The notes under the pieces were generated by a model. The model ran no database searches and was not told the origin of the DNA. It saw only the letters and a list, made by a program, of their open reading frames with translations. From Nocardia caishijiensis NBRC 108228 (GTDB lineage Bacteria > Actinomycetota > Actinomycetes > Mycobacteriales > Mycobacteriaceae): a stretch of DNA of 64,000 nt. Both the position numbers and the translations under genes were made by a program. The stretch lies in contig NZ_BDBE01000049.1 in the NCBI RefSeq assembly GCF_001612825.1, forward strand, positions 1 to 64,000, written 5' to 3'. This document shows positions 53,737 to 61,607 of this stretch, piece after piece (positions within the stretch are counted from its first letter, which is position 1; each line of letters opens with the position of its first letter).

Positions 53737-54062
53737 GACAGGCCGGATTCTTGAGTCTTGAGCGCAGCGGCGTTGGCGGCGTCTTTAGTAGTGAACGCAT
53801 CCGCGACCGCGGTCAGATTCGACGCCGTGTCACCGAACGCGTCGATCGCGGCCTGAATGGCATCAATGCCGTCGGTTTCGACCGAGTCGACGAACAACGG
53901 GCCGAGGAAGGCACAGAGTTTGCCGAAAGCGTCCGACGGGGCGGACACGGCTTGGGCTGCCTGGAGGGCTTCGGTCAGGCCTGAACCGGCGGAGGTCACG
54001 TTGGTGGCATGGGACTTGATCTTGTCCGGGGAGATATTGAGTTCCCCGCCTGCGCTGGTCAT
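53733..54062 (-). CDS. ESX/WXG100-like small protein, partner of the RHS toxin
   Basis: 109 residues: LNISPDKIKSHATNVTSAGS then GLTEALQAAQAV, a second helix IQAAIDAFGDTASNLTAVAD AFTTKDAANAAAL; two-helix hairpin as in EspC/DUF2580-type secreted proteins. No WXG motif. ATG 54062 chosen for GAGGGGG upstream. ATGA overlap with the toxin suggests a co-secreted chaperone or targeting subunit for type VII secretion. Confidence 0.75.
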   Translation of the reverse strand: MTSAGGELNISPDKIKSHATNVTSAGSGLTEALQAAQAVSAPSDAFGKLCAFLGPLFVDSVETDGIDAIQAAIDAFGDTASNLTAVADAFTTKDAANAAALKTQESGLS

Positions 54063-54376
54063 GGTGACATCCCCCTCGTGCTTGAAGCCACCTCGGGTCC
54101 GCGGGCACTCCCTGCCAGCGACCTGCGGTGTCGAACGTGATCGAACAGTTCCGACCTTGATGGGTCGGTCCAACGGCACGCAGTGCCAGTGGCCGAGCGT
54201 AGCGGATTCGGTAAGGCAGGCGGGGGTGGTGAATTCGATGGAATCGGAACGGTGTTCGGTGCGTCTTAGTGGTTCTCGTCGGTAACTGACACGACCATTC
54301 GGGTAGGGCAGTGCAGCAGGGATCGACTAAGGGGGCGATGGTGCGGTGCAGACCGTGCGCCGAGTTGCGTCAGTAC
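54063..54376. other. Intergenic region upstream of the RHS operon
   Basis: 314 bases with no supported gene between the same-strand WYL regulator end and the ESX-like gene start. It should hold the RHS operon promoter; a minus-strand TACGCT near 54200 is a possible -10, but nothing is decisive. Confidence 0.35.
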
Positions 54377-55348
54377 TTACGTCGTGCGGTAGCGAGTGGC
54401 CATTGCCTCGGTAGTCGTCCGCAGGTGGGCGCGGAATTCGGGTGGGCCGAGGACCTCGACGTGGTCGGCCAGGGGGAGTAGGGCGTGGGTCAGGACTTCG
54501 AAGGATTCCGAGGGGATGGTGATGGTGGCCCAGCCGTCGGGGTCGGTGGGGCCGAGGGAGGTGAGGGCGGTGCGGACGGCTGCGGGGTCGTTCATCAATC
54601 GCAGGAGGGCGAGGTGGGCAGTGTCGATGCGGCATTGGGCGCTGACTTTCAGCATGGCCTGGCCGAACTCGTCGGCCGCTGCGTTCCAATGGGCGGCGAG
54701 GTCGAAATCGGTTGGGCGAGTGAATTGTTCGCCGGTTGGTTCGGGTGTGGTGATTCGGCTTGCCCGATAAGTACGCAGATCGAAACCGACCTGCGCGACG
54801 AGGTACCAGGTGCCTGCTTTCATGACCAGACCCAGCGGGTCGACCACCCGCACGACCGTGTCACCACCGCGCCGGTAGTTGATCGCGAGGCGGCGCTCGT
54901 GCCAGACGGCGTCGGCGATGGCGGCGAGGGCGGGGGTGTCGTCGGGGCGGTGGAACCAGCCGGGCATGTCGATATGGACGCGTTCGGCGATCCTGGTCGC
55001 GCGGCCGCGTAGTTCCGGTGGCAGTGCGGCGAGCATCTTCAGCTGGGCGGCGGCGAGTACAGTTCCCAGGCCGAGGTCGGCAGCGGCGCCGGGCAACCCG
55101 GCCAGCAGGACCGCGTCGGCCTCCTCGGAGGTGAGGCCGGTGAGCCGGGTTCGGTACCCGTCGACCAACCGCACCCCACCGCCGCGCCCGGGTTCGCTGT
55201 AGACCGGGACACCCGCCGCTGACAACGCCTCGACGTCCCGGTACACGGTGCGCACCGACACCTCCAGCTCCCGCGCCAGCTGCCCGGCGGTCGTGCCGCC
55301 GGTGGCTTGGAGCAGAAGCAGCAGCTGCACCAGTCTGCTCGCCCGCAT
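54377..55348 (-). CDS. YafY-type WYL-domain transcriptional regulator
   Basis: 323 residues. N-terminal HTH_11 RLVQLLLLLQATGGTTAGQL and ARELEVSVRTVYRDVEALSA, middle WYL domain with DPLGLVMKAGTWYLVAQ (the W-Y-L residues visible) and RTYRASRI, C-terminal WCX domain. Minus-strand -10 TAATCT ends six bases before ATG 55348, so leaderless. Divergent from a flavin-binding oxidase-like gene, with a shared 12-bp-arm dyad between. Confidence 0.9.
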   Translation of the reverse strand: MRASRLVQLLLLLQATGGTTAGQLARELEVSVRTVYRDVEALSAAGVPVYSEPGRGGGVRLVDGYRTRLTGLTSEEADAVLLAGLPGAAADLGLGTVLAAAQLKMLAALPPELRGRATRIAERVHIDMPGWFHRPDDTPALAAIADAVWHERRLAINYRRGGDTVVRVVDPLGLVMKAGTWYLVAQVGFDLRTYRASRITTPEPTGEQFTRPTDFDLAAHWNAAADEFGQAMLKVSAQCRIDTAHLALLRLMNDPAAVRTALTSLGPTDPDGWATITIPSESFEVLTHALLPLADHVEVLGPPEFRAHLRTTTEAMATRYRTT

Positions 55349-55364
55349 GCCCCGAGATTAGCCC

Positions 55365-55393
55365 GCAACCCTGACACAGGATGTCAAGGTTGC
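55365..55393. promoter_or_regulatory. Dyad operator between WYL regulator and oxidase-like gene
   Basis: GCAACCCTGACA (55365-55376) and TGTCAAGGTTGC (55382-55393) are symmetric at 11 of 12 positions around a 5-base centre. It sits between the -10 elements of the two divergent leaderless genes, ideal for control of both. Confidence 0.75.
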
Positions 55394-55409
55394 GTCGTAG
55401 CGTGAGCGT

Positions 55410-55901
55410 ATGACCACCTGGAGCCAGTTCACCGAGGAAGCGCCGCGCATCGCCGAGCTGTTCCTGCGCAGGCACCGAGCCACCGGCAACCTGTGCATGC
55501 TCGGCACCCTCCGCGCCGACGGTTGGCCGCGGATCAGCCCGATCGAGCCGATGATCTTCGAGGACATGCTCGTTCTGGCAGGTATGCCCGACACCCGCAA
55601 GTTCGACGACCTCGCCCGCGACCCCCGCTTCTGCCTGCACACCGCCACCGTCGACACCAATGTCACCGACGGCGACGCCAAGCTCTTCGGCACCGTCACC
55701 GACCTACGAGACGAATCCGTCCACGCCCGCTTCGCCCAGAAACTCTTCGACGACAGCGGCTTCGACATCCGCGGCCAGAAATTCGACCACTTCTACGTCG
55801 CCGACCTCACCAGTGCCTCCACGGTAGAAGTCACCGACGACCACCTCACCATCACCATCTGGAAACCCGGCCGAGGCGAACGCACCGTCACCAAGCGCTG
55901 A
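55410..55901 (+). CDS. Pyridoxamine 5'-phosphate oxidase-family flavin/F420-binding protein
   Basis: 163 residues, split beta-barrel: GNLCMLGTLRADGWPRISPI, EPMIFEDMLVLAGMPDTRKF and DLARDPRFCLHTATVD. Such proteins bind FMN, F420 or heme; the cofactor is not evident. -10 TAGCGT (55398-55403) ends six bases before the ATG. Pairs of this protein with a YafY-type regulator are common in actinobacteria. Confidence 0.85.
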   Translation: MTTWSQFTEEAPRIAELFLRRHRATGNLCMLGTLRADGWPRISPIEPMIFEDMLVLAGMPDTRKFDDLARDPRFCLHTATVDTNVTDGDAKLFGTVTDLRDESVHARFAQKLFDDSGFDIRGQKFDHFYVADLTSASTVEVTDDHLTITIWKPGRGERTVTKR

Positions 55902-55905
55902 CCGC

Positions 55906-55954
55906 CACGCTCTGGTGGCGGCATCGGCCGAGAGGCCCCCGTCACCAGAGCGTG
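55906..55954 (+). terminator. Inverted repeat after the oxidase-like gene
   Basis: CACGCTCTGGTG (55906-55917) and CACCAGAGCGTG (55943-55954) are perfect 12-bp arms with a 25-base loop, five bases after the stop; likely a terminator. Confidence 0.55.
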
Positions 55955-55970
55955 CTTGTCCGACTCGGGA

Positions 55971-55999
55971 TGGACTTTGGCTGACTGGTCAGTCATTAT
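55971..55999 (+). promoter_or_regulatory. TetR promoter with palindromic operator
   Basis: -35 TGGACT (55971-55976), 17 bases, -10 CATTAT (55994-55999). Within the spacer lies the perfect palindrome TGACTGGTCAGTCA (55982-55995). The ATG at 56006 is at +1. The regulator probably represses itself and the membrane gene it is fused to by overlap. Confidence 0.7.
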
Positions 56000-56005
56000 C
56001 AGGGC

Positions 56006-56575
56006 ATGCCGAAGCGAGTGGATGTGGACGCACGGCGAGCCGAGATTCTGGAGGCGGCCGTTCGGGTGTTCGCCAGGAAAGGGTTCGCCGCGTCGCGGAT
56101 CGAGGACGTGGCCGCCGAGGCCGGGGTGGCGAAAGGCAGTGTCTACCTCGCGGTCAGCAGTCGGGAGGAGTTGCTGACGGCCGCGTTCGACGAGTACCGC
56201 GCGCGGGCGGAGCGAGAACTCGCCGCGCCGAGGACCGGGGCCGCGCTGGATCGGCTGGCGCAGCTGATCCGGTCGACAGTGGCGATGCTGGCGGCGCATC
56301 CGGATCACGCGCGCGTGCTGCTGGACGTATGGTCCGCCCGGACACCGGTGGATATGGCCGCCGTCTACGAGGGCTACCGGTCGGCAGTCGCGGCATTGCT
56401 GCGCGCGGCCGACGCCGAGGGGCACCTGCGGGCGGGCATCGGTGACGCGCACGCCGCAGTGATCGTCGGTGCGATCGAAGGATGCCTGGTGCAGTGGCTG
56501 GCCGACGACCGTGTCGCGCTCGACGACCTGGCCGAACCCCTCGTGCAGCTGTGCGTGGAAGGGATCCGGCGATGA
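56006..56575 (+). CDS. TetR-family regulator
   Basis: 189 residues; VDARRAEILEAAVRVFARKG and SRIEDVAAEAGVAKGSVYLA give the DNA-binding domain; C-terminal domain ends FVEP-like DDLAEPLVQLCVEGIRR. Leaderless start after CATTAT. ATGA overlap with a membrane protein gene, which it probably controls. Confidence 0.9.
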   Translation: MPKRVDVDARRAEILEAAVRVFARKGFAASRIEDVAAEAGVAKGSVYLAVSSREELLTAAFDEYRARAERELAAPRTGAALDRLAQLIRSTVAMLAAHPDHARVLLDVWSARTPVDMAAVYEGYRSAVAALLRAADAEGHLRAGIGDAHAAVIVGAIEGCLVQWLADDRVALDDLAEPLVQLCVEGIRR

Positions 56576-57117
56576 CTGTCACCGACCGGCTGATCGCTCC
56601 CGGAGCGACGAGAAGTGAAGCAGCCCTGTGCTATTCGTCCGCCGTCATCGGCGGACTCCTGGCCGCGCTGCTCGCCGGGCGCGCTGGTGGTTCCGCGCTG
56701 GTGGTCGTGGTGGTCGCGCTGATCGGTTTCGATCTGTTCGGCGGGGCGGTGGTCAACGCGACGGCATCGGCGAAGGACTGGTTCCACCGGCCCGGCCGCA
56801 CCGCCCGCCACCACCTCACCTTCGTCGCGGTCCACGGGCAACCGTTCGTGCTCGCGCTGGTGGTTCCGGGATTCGGCTGGTGGGCCGCGGCCGCCGGCTA
56901 CGGGATCGTCCTCGGCGCGGCGGTCGTCGTCATCGCGGTGCCCGATTCACTGCGCGGCCCAACCGCTTTCGCCACCACCGTCTTCGGCGTCGCGATCACC
57001 ACGACGATGCTCGCCGTGCCGACCTTCCTGCTCTGGTTCGGACCGGTGCTGCTGATCAAACTCCTGCTCGCGCACCTGCAACCCGGCACCGCCCGGATTT
57101 CGCCGCAGCCGAGCTGA
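56572..57117 (+). CDS. Polytopic membrane protein of unknown family
   Basis: 181 residues, about five membrane helices (for example SAVIGGLLAALLAGRAGGSA, LVVVVVALIGFDLFGGAVVN, ATTVFGVAITTTMLAVPTFL). Between helices 2 and 3 lies the charged, His-rich segment NATASAKDWFHRPGRTARHH and LTFVAVHGQPF, which looks functionally constrained (three or more His, one Asn). Not recognised. Translationally coupled to the TetR gene; antiporter follows 58 bases later. Confidence 0.7.
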   Translation: MTVTDRLIAPGATRSEAALCYSSAVIGGLLAALLAGRAGGSALVVVVVALIGFDLFGGAVVNATASAKDWFHRPGRTARHHLTFVAVHGQPFVLALVVPGFGWWAAAAGYGIVLGAAVVVIAVPDSLRGPTAFATTVFGVAITTTMLAVPTFLLWFGPVLLIKLLLAHLQPGTARISPQPS

Positions 57118-57175
57118 CGGATCGTCCGCGCGCGGTGCCCAGGATCGGGTGCCGGGCTGTGTCACGATGACCCGC

Positions 57176-58396
57176 ATGGAGCTGCTCGCTTCCGCCGCCG
57201 ACGGGCCGACGCCGATCGTGTCGCTGTTCTGGATCGCGCTGATCGCGGTGACCGCTCCGGTGGTGTCGCGACTGCTGCGCGGCTACCTGCCCGACGTGGT
57301 GATCCTGCTCGTCGCGGGCGCGGTGCTCGGGCCACACGTACTCGGCTGGGCGGGCACCGGGGGCGGTGTGGACCTGGTCAGTGAGCTCGGGCTCGGAATG
57401 CTGTTCCTGCTCGCGGGCTACGAACTGGACCCCGCCTTGCTGCGGGGCAAGACGGGGCACACGGCCTGGCTGGTCTGGCTCGTGTGCCTGGTCTTCGCGT
57501 TCGGGATCGTCACCCTCGCCACCGAGCGGTCGGCGGGCACCCGGATCGCCGTGGCCATCGCGCTGACCTCCACCGCGCTCGGCACCCTGCTGCCGATCCT
57601 GAAACAGGCCGGAATCATCGACTCGCCCCTGGGTCGCGCGGTGATGACGCACGGCGCGGTCGGTGAACTCGGGCCCATCGTCGCGATGTCGGTCCTGCTG
57701 AGCAGCCGCGACGCCATGTCGGCACTCGTCACCGTGCTGATGTTCGTGGTCGCGGCGCTGCTCGTCGGCCTGATCCCGGTGCGCATGCTCGACCGGACGC
57801 CGGATCTCGGGGCGGCGCTGGGGCGGCTCGACGGCGGTACCTCACAGCTGCCGGTACGTGGTGTCGTGCTGTTGTTGCTGGTCCTCATGGTGATCGCCGA
57901 GGAATTCGACCTCGATGTGGTGCTCGGTGCCTTCGCCGCGGGCATGATCCTGCGACGACTCATCGCCGCGGGCCATCCCGACGTGGACGCCTCGCTCGAG
58001 GCCATCGGCTACGGCCTGTTGATCCCGGTGTTCTTCGTGGTCTCCGGCATGGGCATCGACGTGTCCGCCATCGCCGGGGATCCCGCGCTGTGGGTCTGGT
58101 TCGTGGTCACCATCATGATCGCGCGTGGCGGGCCGGTATGGCTGAGTGAGCGGTTCGTGCCGCACGGGCGCAACCTGGTCACCGGCCGTCAGCGCGTGCA
58201 GCTGGCCCTGTACGCGGCGACGGGCCTGCCGATCATCGTCGCCGTGACGCAGGTCGCGACCAGGACCGGACTGCTGAGCAGCGAGGTAGCCTCGATATTG
58301 GTGGCCGCGGGCGCCACGACGGTGCTGGTGTTTCCGCTGGTCGCGCGCCTGATCGGCGCGCGCGACGCGGAGCCGGTCACACCCGCGCATGAATGA
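57176..58396 (+). CDS. CPA2-type cation/proton antiporter (KefB-like)
   Basis: 406 residues, about 12-13 helices, no RCK/TrkA nucleotide domain. Family segments LRGYLPDVVILLVAGAVLGP, LGLGMLFLLAGYELDP, AIALTSTALGTLLPILKQAG, GELGPIVAMSVLL and LDVVLGAFAAGMILRR. Exchanges Na+ or K+ for protons. ATG 57176 chosen: CACGAT (57163-57168) precedes it by seven bases. Stops only 27 bases before argC. Confidence 0.88.
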   Translation: MELLASAADGPTPIVSLFWIALIAVTAPVVSRLLRGYLPDVVILLVAGAVLGPHVLGWAGTGGGVDLVSELGLGMLFLLAGYELDPALLRGKTGHTAWLVWLVCLVFAFGIVTLATERSAGTRIAVAIALTSTALGTLLPILKQAGIIDSPLGRAVMTHGAVGELGPIVAMSVLLSSRDAMSALVTVLMFVVAALLVGLIPVRMLDRTPDLGAALGRLDGGTSQLPVRGVVLLLLVLMVIAEEFDLDVVLGAFAAGMILRRLIAAGHPDVDASLEAIGYGLLIPVFFVVSGMGIDVSAIAGDPALWVWFVVTIMIARGGPVWLSERFVPHGRNLVTGRQRVQLALYAATGLPIIVAVTQVATRTGLLSSEVASILVAAGATTVLVFPLVARLIGARDAEPVTPAHE

Positions 58397-58398
58397 GC

Positions 58399-58417
58399 TT
58401 GCATACTCGTGCATAAT
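58399..58417 (+). promoter_or_regulatory. ARG-box-like repeats and -10 of argC
   Basis: TGCATA occurs at 58400-58405 and 58410-58415 (10-base spacing) within TTGCATACTCGTGCATAAT, resembling actinobacterial ArgR boxes. CATAAT (58412-58417) is the likely -10, six bases before the argC ATG, so repressor binding would cover the promoter. argR is encoded at the operon end. Confidence 0.65.
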
Positions 58418-58423
58418 CATCAC

Positions 58424-59482
58424 ATGGTTGAAACGTCGGGAGGACCCGTCCTACGGGTGGCGGTTGCCGGTGCGAGTGGGTACGCGGGCGGCGAAGTGTT
58501 GCGTCTGCTGCTCGGCCATCCCGAATACCGAACCGGGCGCCTCGAGATCGGGGCGCTGACCGCCGGATCCAACGCGGGCACCGCCCTCGGCGCGCTGCAA
58601 CCGCAGCTGCTGCCGCTGGCCGACCGGATCCTGCAGGAAACCACCCCCGAGACCCTGGCCGGGCACGACATCGTGTTCCTCGGCCTGCCGCACGGTCAGT
58701 CCGGCGCGATCGCCCGGGCGCTGCCCGAGTCGACGGTCGTCATCGACTGTGGTGCCGACTTCCGGCTCACCGACGCCGCCGCCTGGGAGAAGTACTACGG
58801 CAGCCCCCACGCGGGCAGCTGGCCCTACGGTCTGCCGGAACTACCCGGCGCCCGGGCCCGACTCACCGGGGCCCGCCGCATCGCGGTGCCCGGCTGCTAC
58901 CCGACGGTGTCCAGTGTCGCGTTGGCCCCGGCCATGGCCGCGGGCATCATCGAGCCGACCGTGAACGTCGTCGCGGTGAGCGGTACCTCGGGCGCGGGCC
59001 GCAAACTCGACGTCAGCCTGCTCGGTTCCGAGGTGATGGGCAGCGTCCGCGCCTATGGGATCGCGGGCGCGCACCGGCACACCCCCGAGATCGCGCAGAA
59101 CCTCGCCGCCGTGGGCGGTGTCGACGTCGCGGTGTCGTTCACCCCGGTGCTCGCGCCGATGCCGCGCGGCATCCTGGCCACCTGCACCGCCCCGGTGAAG
59201 GTCGACGCCGCCGAGGCCCGCGCCGTCTACGAAAAGGCCTACGCCGATGAGCCTTTCATCCATCTGTTGCCGGAGGGAATGCTGCCGCAGACCGGTTCGG
59301 TGCTCGGCTCCAACGCCATCACCCTGCAGGTCGCCGTCGACGCCGACGCGGGTCTGCTCGTGGTGATCGGCGCGATCGACAATCTGACCAAGGGCACCGC
59401 GGGCGCCGCGGTGCAATCGATGAATCTGGCCGTCGGTTTCGACGAGACCGCAGGACTTTCCACCGTAGGAGTGGCACCGTGA
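58424..59482 (+). CDS. argC: N-acetyl-gamma-glutamyl-phosphate reductase
   Basis: Third step of arginine synthesis: NADPH reduction of N-acetylglutamyl phosphate to the semialdehyde. 352 residues. Rossmann motif VAVAGASGYAGGEVLRLL, catalytic Cys in RRIAVPGCYPTVSSVAL and His in GIAGAHRHTPEI. ATG 58424 chosen over GTG 58409, which lies inside the operator; mRNA probably leaderless. Overlaps argJ by GTGA. Confidence 0.96.
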   Translation: MVETSGGPVLRVAVAGASGYAGGEVLRLLLGHPEYRTGRLEIGALTAGSNAGTALGALQPQLLPLADRILQETTPETLAGHDIVFLGLPHGQSGAIARALPESTVVIDCGADFRLTDAAAWEKYYGSPHAGSWPYGLPELPGARARLTGARRIAVPGCYPTVSSVALAPAMAAGIIEPTVNVVAVSGTSGAGRKLDVSLLGSEVMGSVRAYGIAGAHRHTPEIAQNLAAVGGVDVAVSFTPVLAPMPRGILATCTAPVKVDAAEARAVYEKAYADEPFIHLLPEGMLPQTGSVLGSNAITLQVAVDADAGLLVVIGAIDNLTKGTAGAAVQSMNLAVGFDETAGLSTVGVAP

Positions 59483-60705
59483 CAACCCCTGATCCGCACG
59501 CGCCGGACCACGGCAAACTCATCCACACCCAGGGCGTCACGGCCCCGCTGGGCTTCCGCGCGGCGGGCATCGCGGCGGGCATCAAGGCCAGCGGCAAGCC
59601 CGACCTGGCGCTGGTGCTCAACGAGGGCCCCGAATACGCGGCGGCGGGAGTGTTCACCCGCAACCAGGTGAAGGCCGCACCCGTGCTGTGGTCGCAGCAG
59701 GTATTGAAGTCCGGTCGCGTGCGCGCGGTCGTCCTCAACTCCGGTGGCGCGAACGCCTGCACCGGCCACGGCGGCTTCCAGGACACCCACAAGACCGCCG
59801 AGGAACTCGCCGCGGCGCTGAGCAATTGGGGCACCGAGACCGGCGCGGGCGAGATCGCGGTCTGTTCCACCGGCCTGATCGGTGACCGGCTGCCCATGGA
59901 CAAACTGCTGCCCGCGATCACCGAGATCGTGCACGAGATGGGCGGCGGTCTCACCGGTGGCTCCGACGCGGCCCACGCCATCATGACCACCGACACCGTT
60001 CCCAAGGAGTCGGCCTTCCACCACGAGGACAAGTGGAACGTCGGCGGCATGGCCAAGGGCGCGGGCATGCTCGCCCCCTCGTTGGCCACCATGCTCGTCG
60101 TGCTCACCACCGACGCGGTGGCCACCCCCGAACAGCTCGACGAGGCGCTGCGCAAAGCCACGAAATACACCTTCGACCGGCTCGACGTCGACGGCTCCTG
60201 CTCCACCAACGACACCGTGCTGCTGCTGGCCAACGGTGCCAGCGGCGTCGCTCCGTCCCAGGACGACCTCGACGCGGCCGTGTTCACCGTCTGCGACGAC
60301 CTCGCCGCCCAGCTCATGGCCGACGCCGAGGGCGTCACCAAGCGGGTGACGATCACCGTCACCGGCGCGGCCACCGAGGACGAGGCCCTCACCGTCGCCC
60401 GGGCCGTCGCCCGCGACAACCTGGTCAAGACAGCGCTTTTCGGCTCCGACCCGAACTGGGGCCGGGTGCTCGCCGCCGTCGGTATCGCCCCGGTGACCCT
60501 CGATCCGCATCGAATCGCGGTGTCGTTCAACGGAAATCCGGTCTGTGTCGACAGCGTCGGCGCGCCCGGTGCCCGTGAGGTCGACCTGTCCGGCGCCGAT
60601 ATCGATGTGCTGATCGAGCTCAATGTCGGCGAGGGCACCGCCATGGTGCGCACCACCGACCTCTCGCACGGCTACGTCGAAGAGAATTCGGCGTACAGCT
60701 CATGA
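59479..60705 (+). CDS. argJ: Glutamate N-acetyltransferase/ornithine acetyltransferase
   Basis: Transfers acetyl from N-acetylornithine to glutamate, making the pathway cyclic. 408 residues, a self-cleaving precursor: the motif AKGAGMLAPSLATMLVVLTT holds the Thr nucleophile (in ATML) at which alpha and beta chains separate. SCSTNDTVLLLANGASG and GSDPNWGRVLAAVG are also conserved. TAGGAG site before the GTG. Overlaps argC and argB. Confidence 0.96.
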   Translation: MTTPDPHAPDHGKLIHTQGVTAPLGFRAAGIAAGIKASGKPDLALVLNEGPEYAAAGVFTRNQVKAAPVLWSQQVLKSGRVRAVVLNSGGANACTGHGGFQDTHKTAEELAAALSNWGTETGAGEIAVCSTGLIGDRLPMDKLLPAITEIVHEMGGGLTGGSDAAHAIMTTDTVPKESAFHHEDKWNVGGMAKGAGMLAPSLATMLVVLTTDAVATPEQLDEALRKATKYTFDRLDVDGSCSTNDTVLLLANGASGVAPSQDDLDAAVFTVCDDLAAQLMADAEGVTKRVTITVTGAATEDEALTVARAVARDNLVKTALFGSDPNWGRVLAAVGIAPVTLDPHRIAVSFNGNPVCVDSVGAPGAREVDLSGADIDVLIELNVGEGTAMVRTTDLSHGYVEENSAYSS

Positions 60706-61607
60706 CCGCCGGTGTGCTGCACAGCCTTTCGGCCCTGGACAAGGCGCACGTGCTGGCCGATGCGCTGCCGTGGCTGCAGAAGTTCCGCGACAAGATCGTC
60801 GTGGTGAAGTACGGCGGCAACGCCATGATCGACGACGACCTCAAGTCCGCCTTCGCCGCCGACATGGCCTTCCTTCGCACCGTCGGCGTGCACCCCGTTG
60901 TCGTGCACGGCGGCGGCCCACAGATCAACGCCATGCTGAAGAAGCTGGGTATGGAAGGCGAGTTCCGTGGCGGTTTCCGCGTCACCACCCCCGAGGTGAT
61001 GGACGTGGTGCGGATGGTGCTGTTCGGTCAGGTCGGGCGCGAGCTCGTCGGGCTGATCAACGCGCACGGCCCGTACGCCGTCGGTATCTCCGGCGAGGAC
61101 GCGCACCTGTTCACCGCCACCCGGCGCACGGTCGCGGTCGACGGGGTGGCCACCGACATCGGCCTGGTCGGCGATGTCACCGAGGTCAATCCCGGCGCCG
61201 TGCTCGACCTCATCGACGCGGGCCGCATCCCGGTGGTCTCCACCATCGCCCCCGACGCGGACGGCGTGGTGCACAACATCAATGCCGACACCGCCGCGGC
61301 CGCGCTGGCCGAGGGTATCGGCGCGGAGAAGCTCGTCGTCCTCACCGATGTCGAGGGTCTCTACACCGACTGGCCGGACCGGTCCTCCCTCACCAGCCGG
61401 ATCGACGCGGACGCCCTCGCCGAGTTGCTGCCGAGCCTGGACGCGGGCATGGTGCCGAAGATGGAGGCCTGTCTGCGCGCGGTGCGCGGCGGTGTGCCGA
61501 GCGCGCACGTGATCGACGGGCGCGTCCCGCATTCGGTACTACTTGAACTGTTCACCGGAGAAGGAATCGGAACCATGGTGACCCCGGGGGAGGCCGAAGA
61601 TGAGTGA
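60702..61607 (+). CDS. argB: Acetylglutamate kinase
   Basis: Phosphorylates N-acetylglutamate; the usual arginine-feedback step. 301 residues. KIVVVKYGGNAMIDDDLKSA, VVVHGGGPQINAMLKKLG, FRGGFRVTTPEVMDVVRMVL and VHNINADTAAAALAEG are the ATP and substrate sites. An extended N-terminal helix (HSLSALDKAHVLADALPWLQ), as in arginine-sensitive hexameric enzymes, suggests feedback inhibition. Confidence 0.96.
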   Translation: MTAGVLHSLSALDKAHVLADALPWLQKFRDKIVVVKYGGNAMIDDDLKSAFAADMAFLRTVGVHPVVVHGGGPQINAMLKKLGMEGEFRGGFRVTTPEVMDVVRMVLFGQVGRELVGLINAHGPYAVGISGEDAHLFTATRRTVAVDGVATDIGLVGDVTEVNPGAVLDLIDAGRIPVVSTIAPDADGVVHNINADTAAAALAEGIGAEKLVVLTDVEGLYTDWPDRSSLTSRIDADALAELLPSLDAGMVPKMEACLRAVRGGVPSAHVIDGRVPHSVLLELFTGEGIGTMVTPGEAEDE

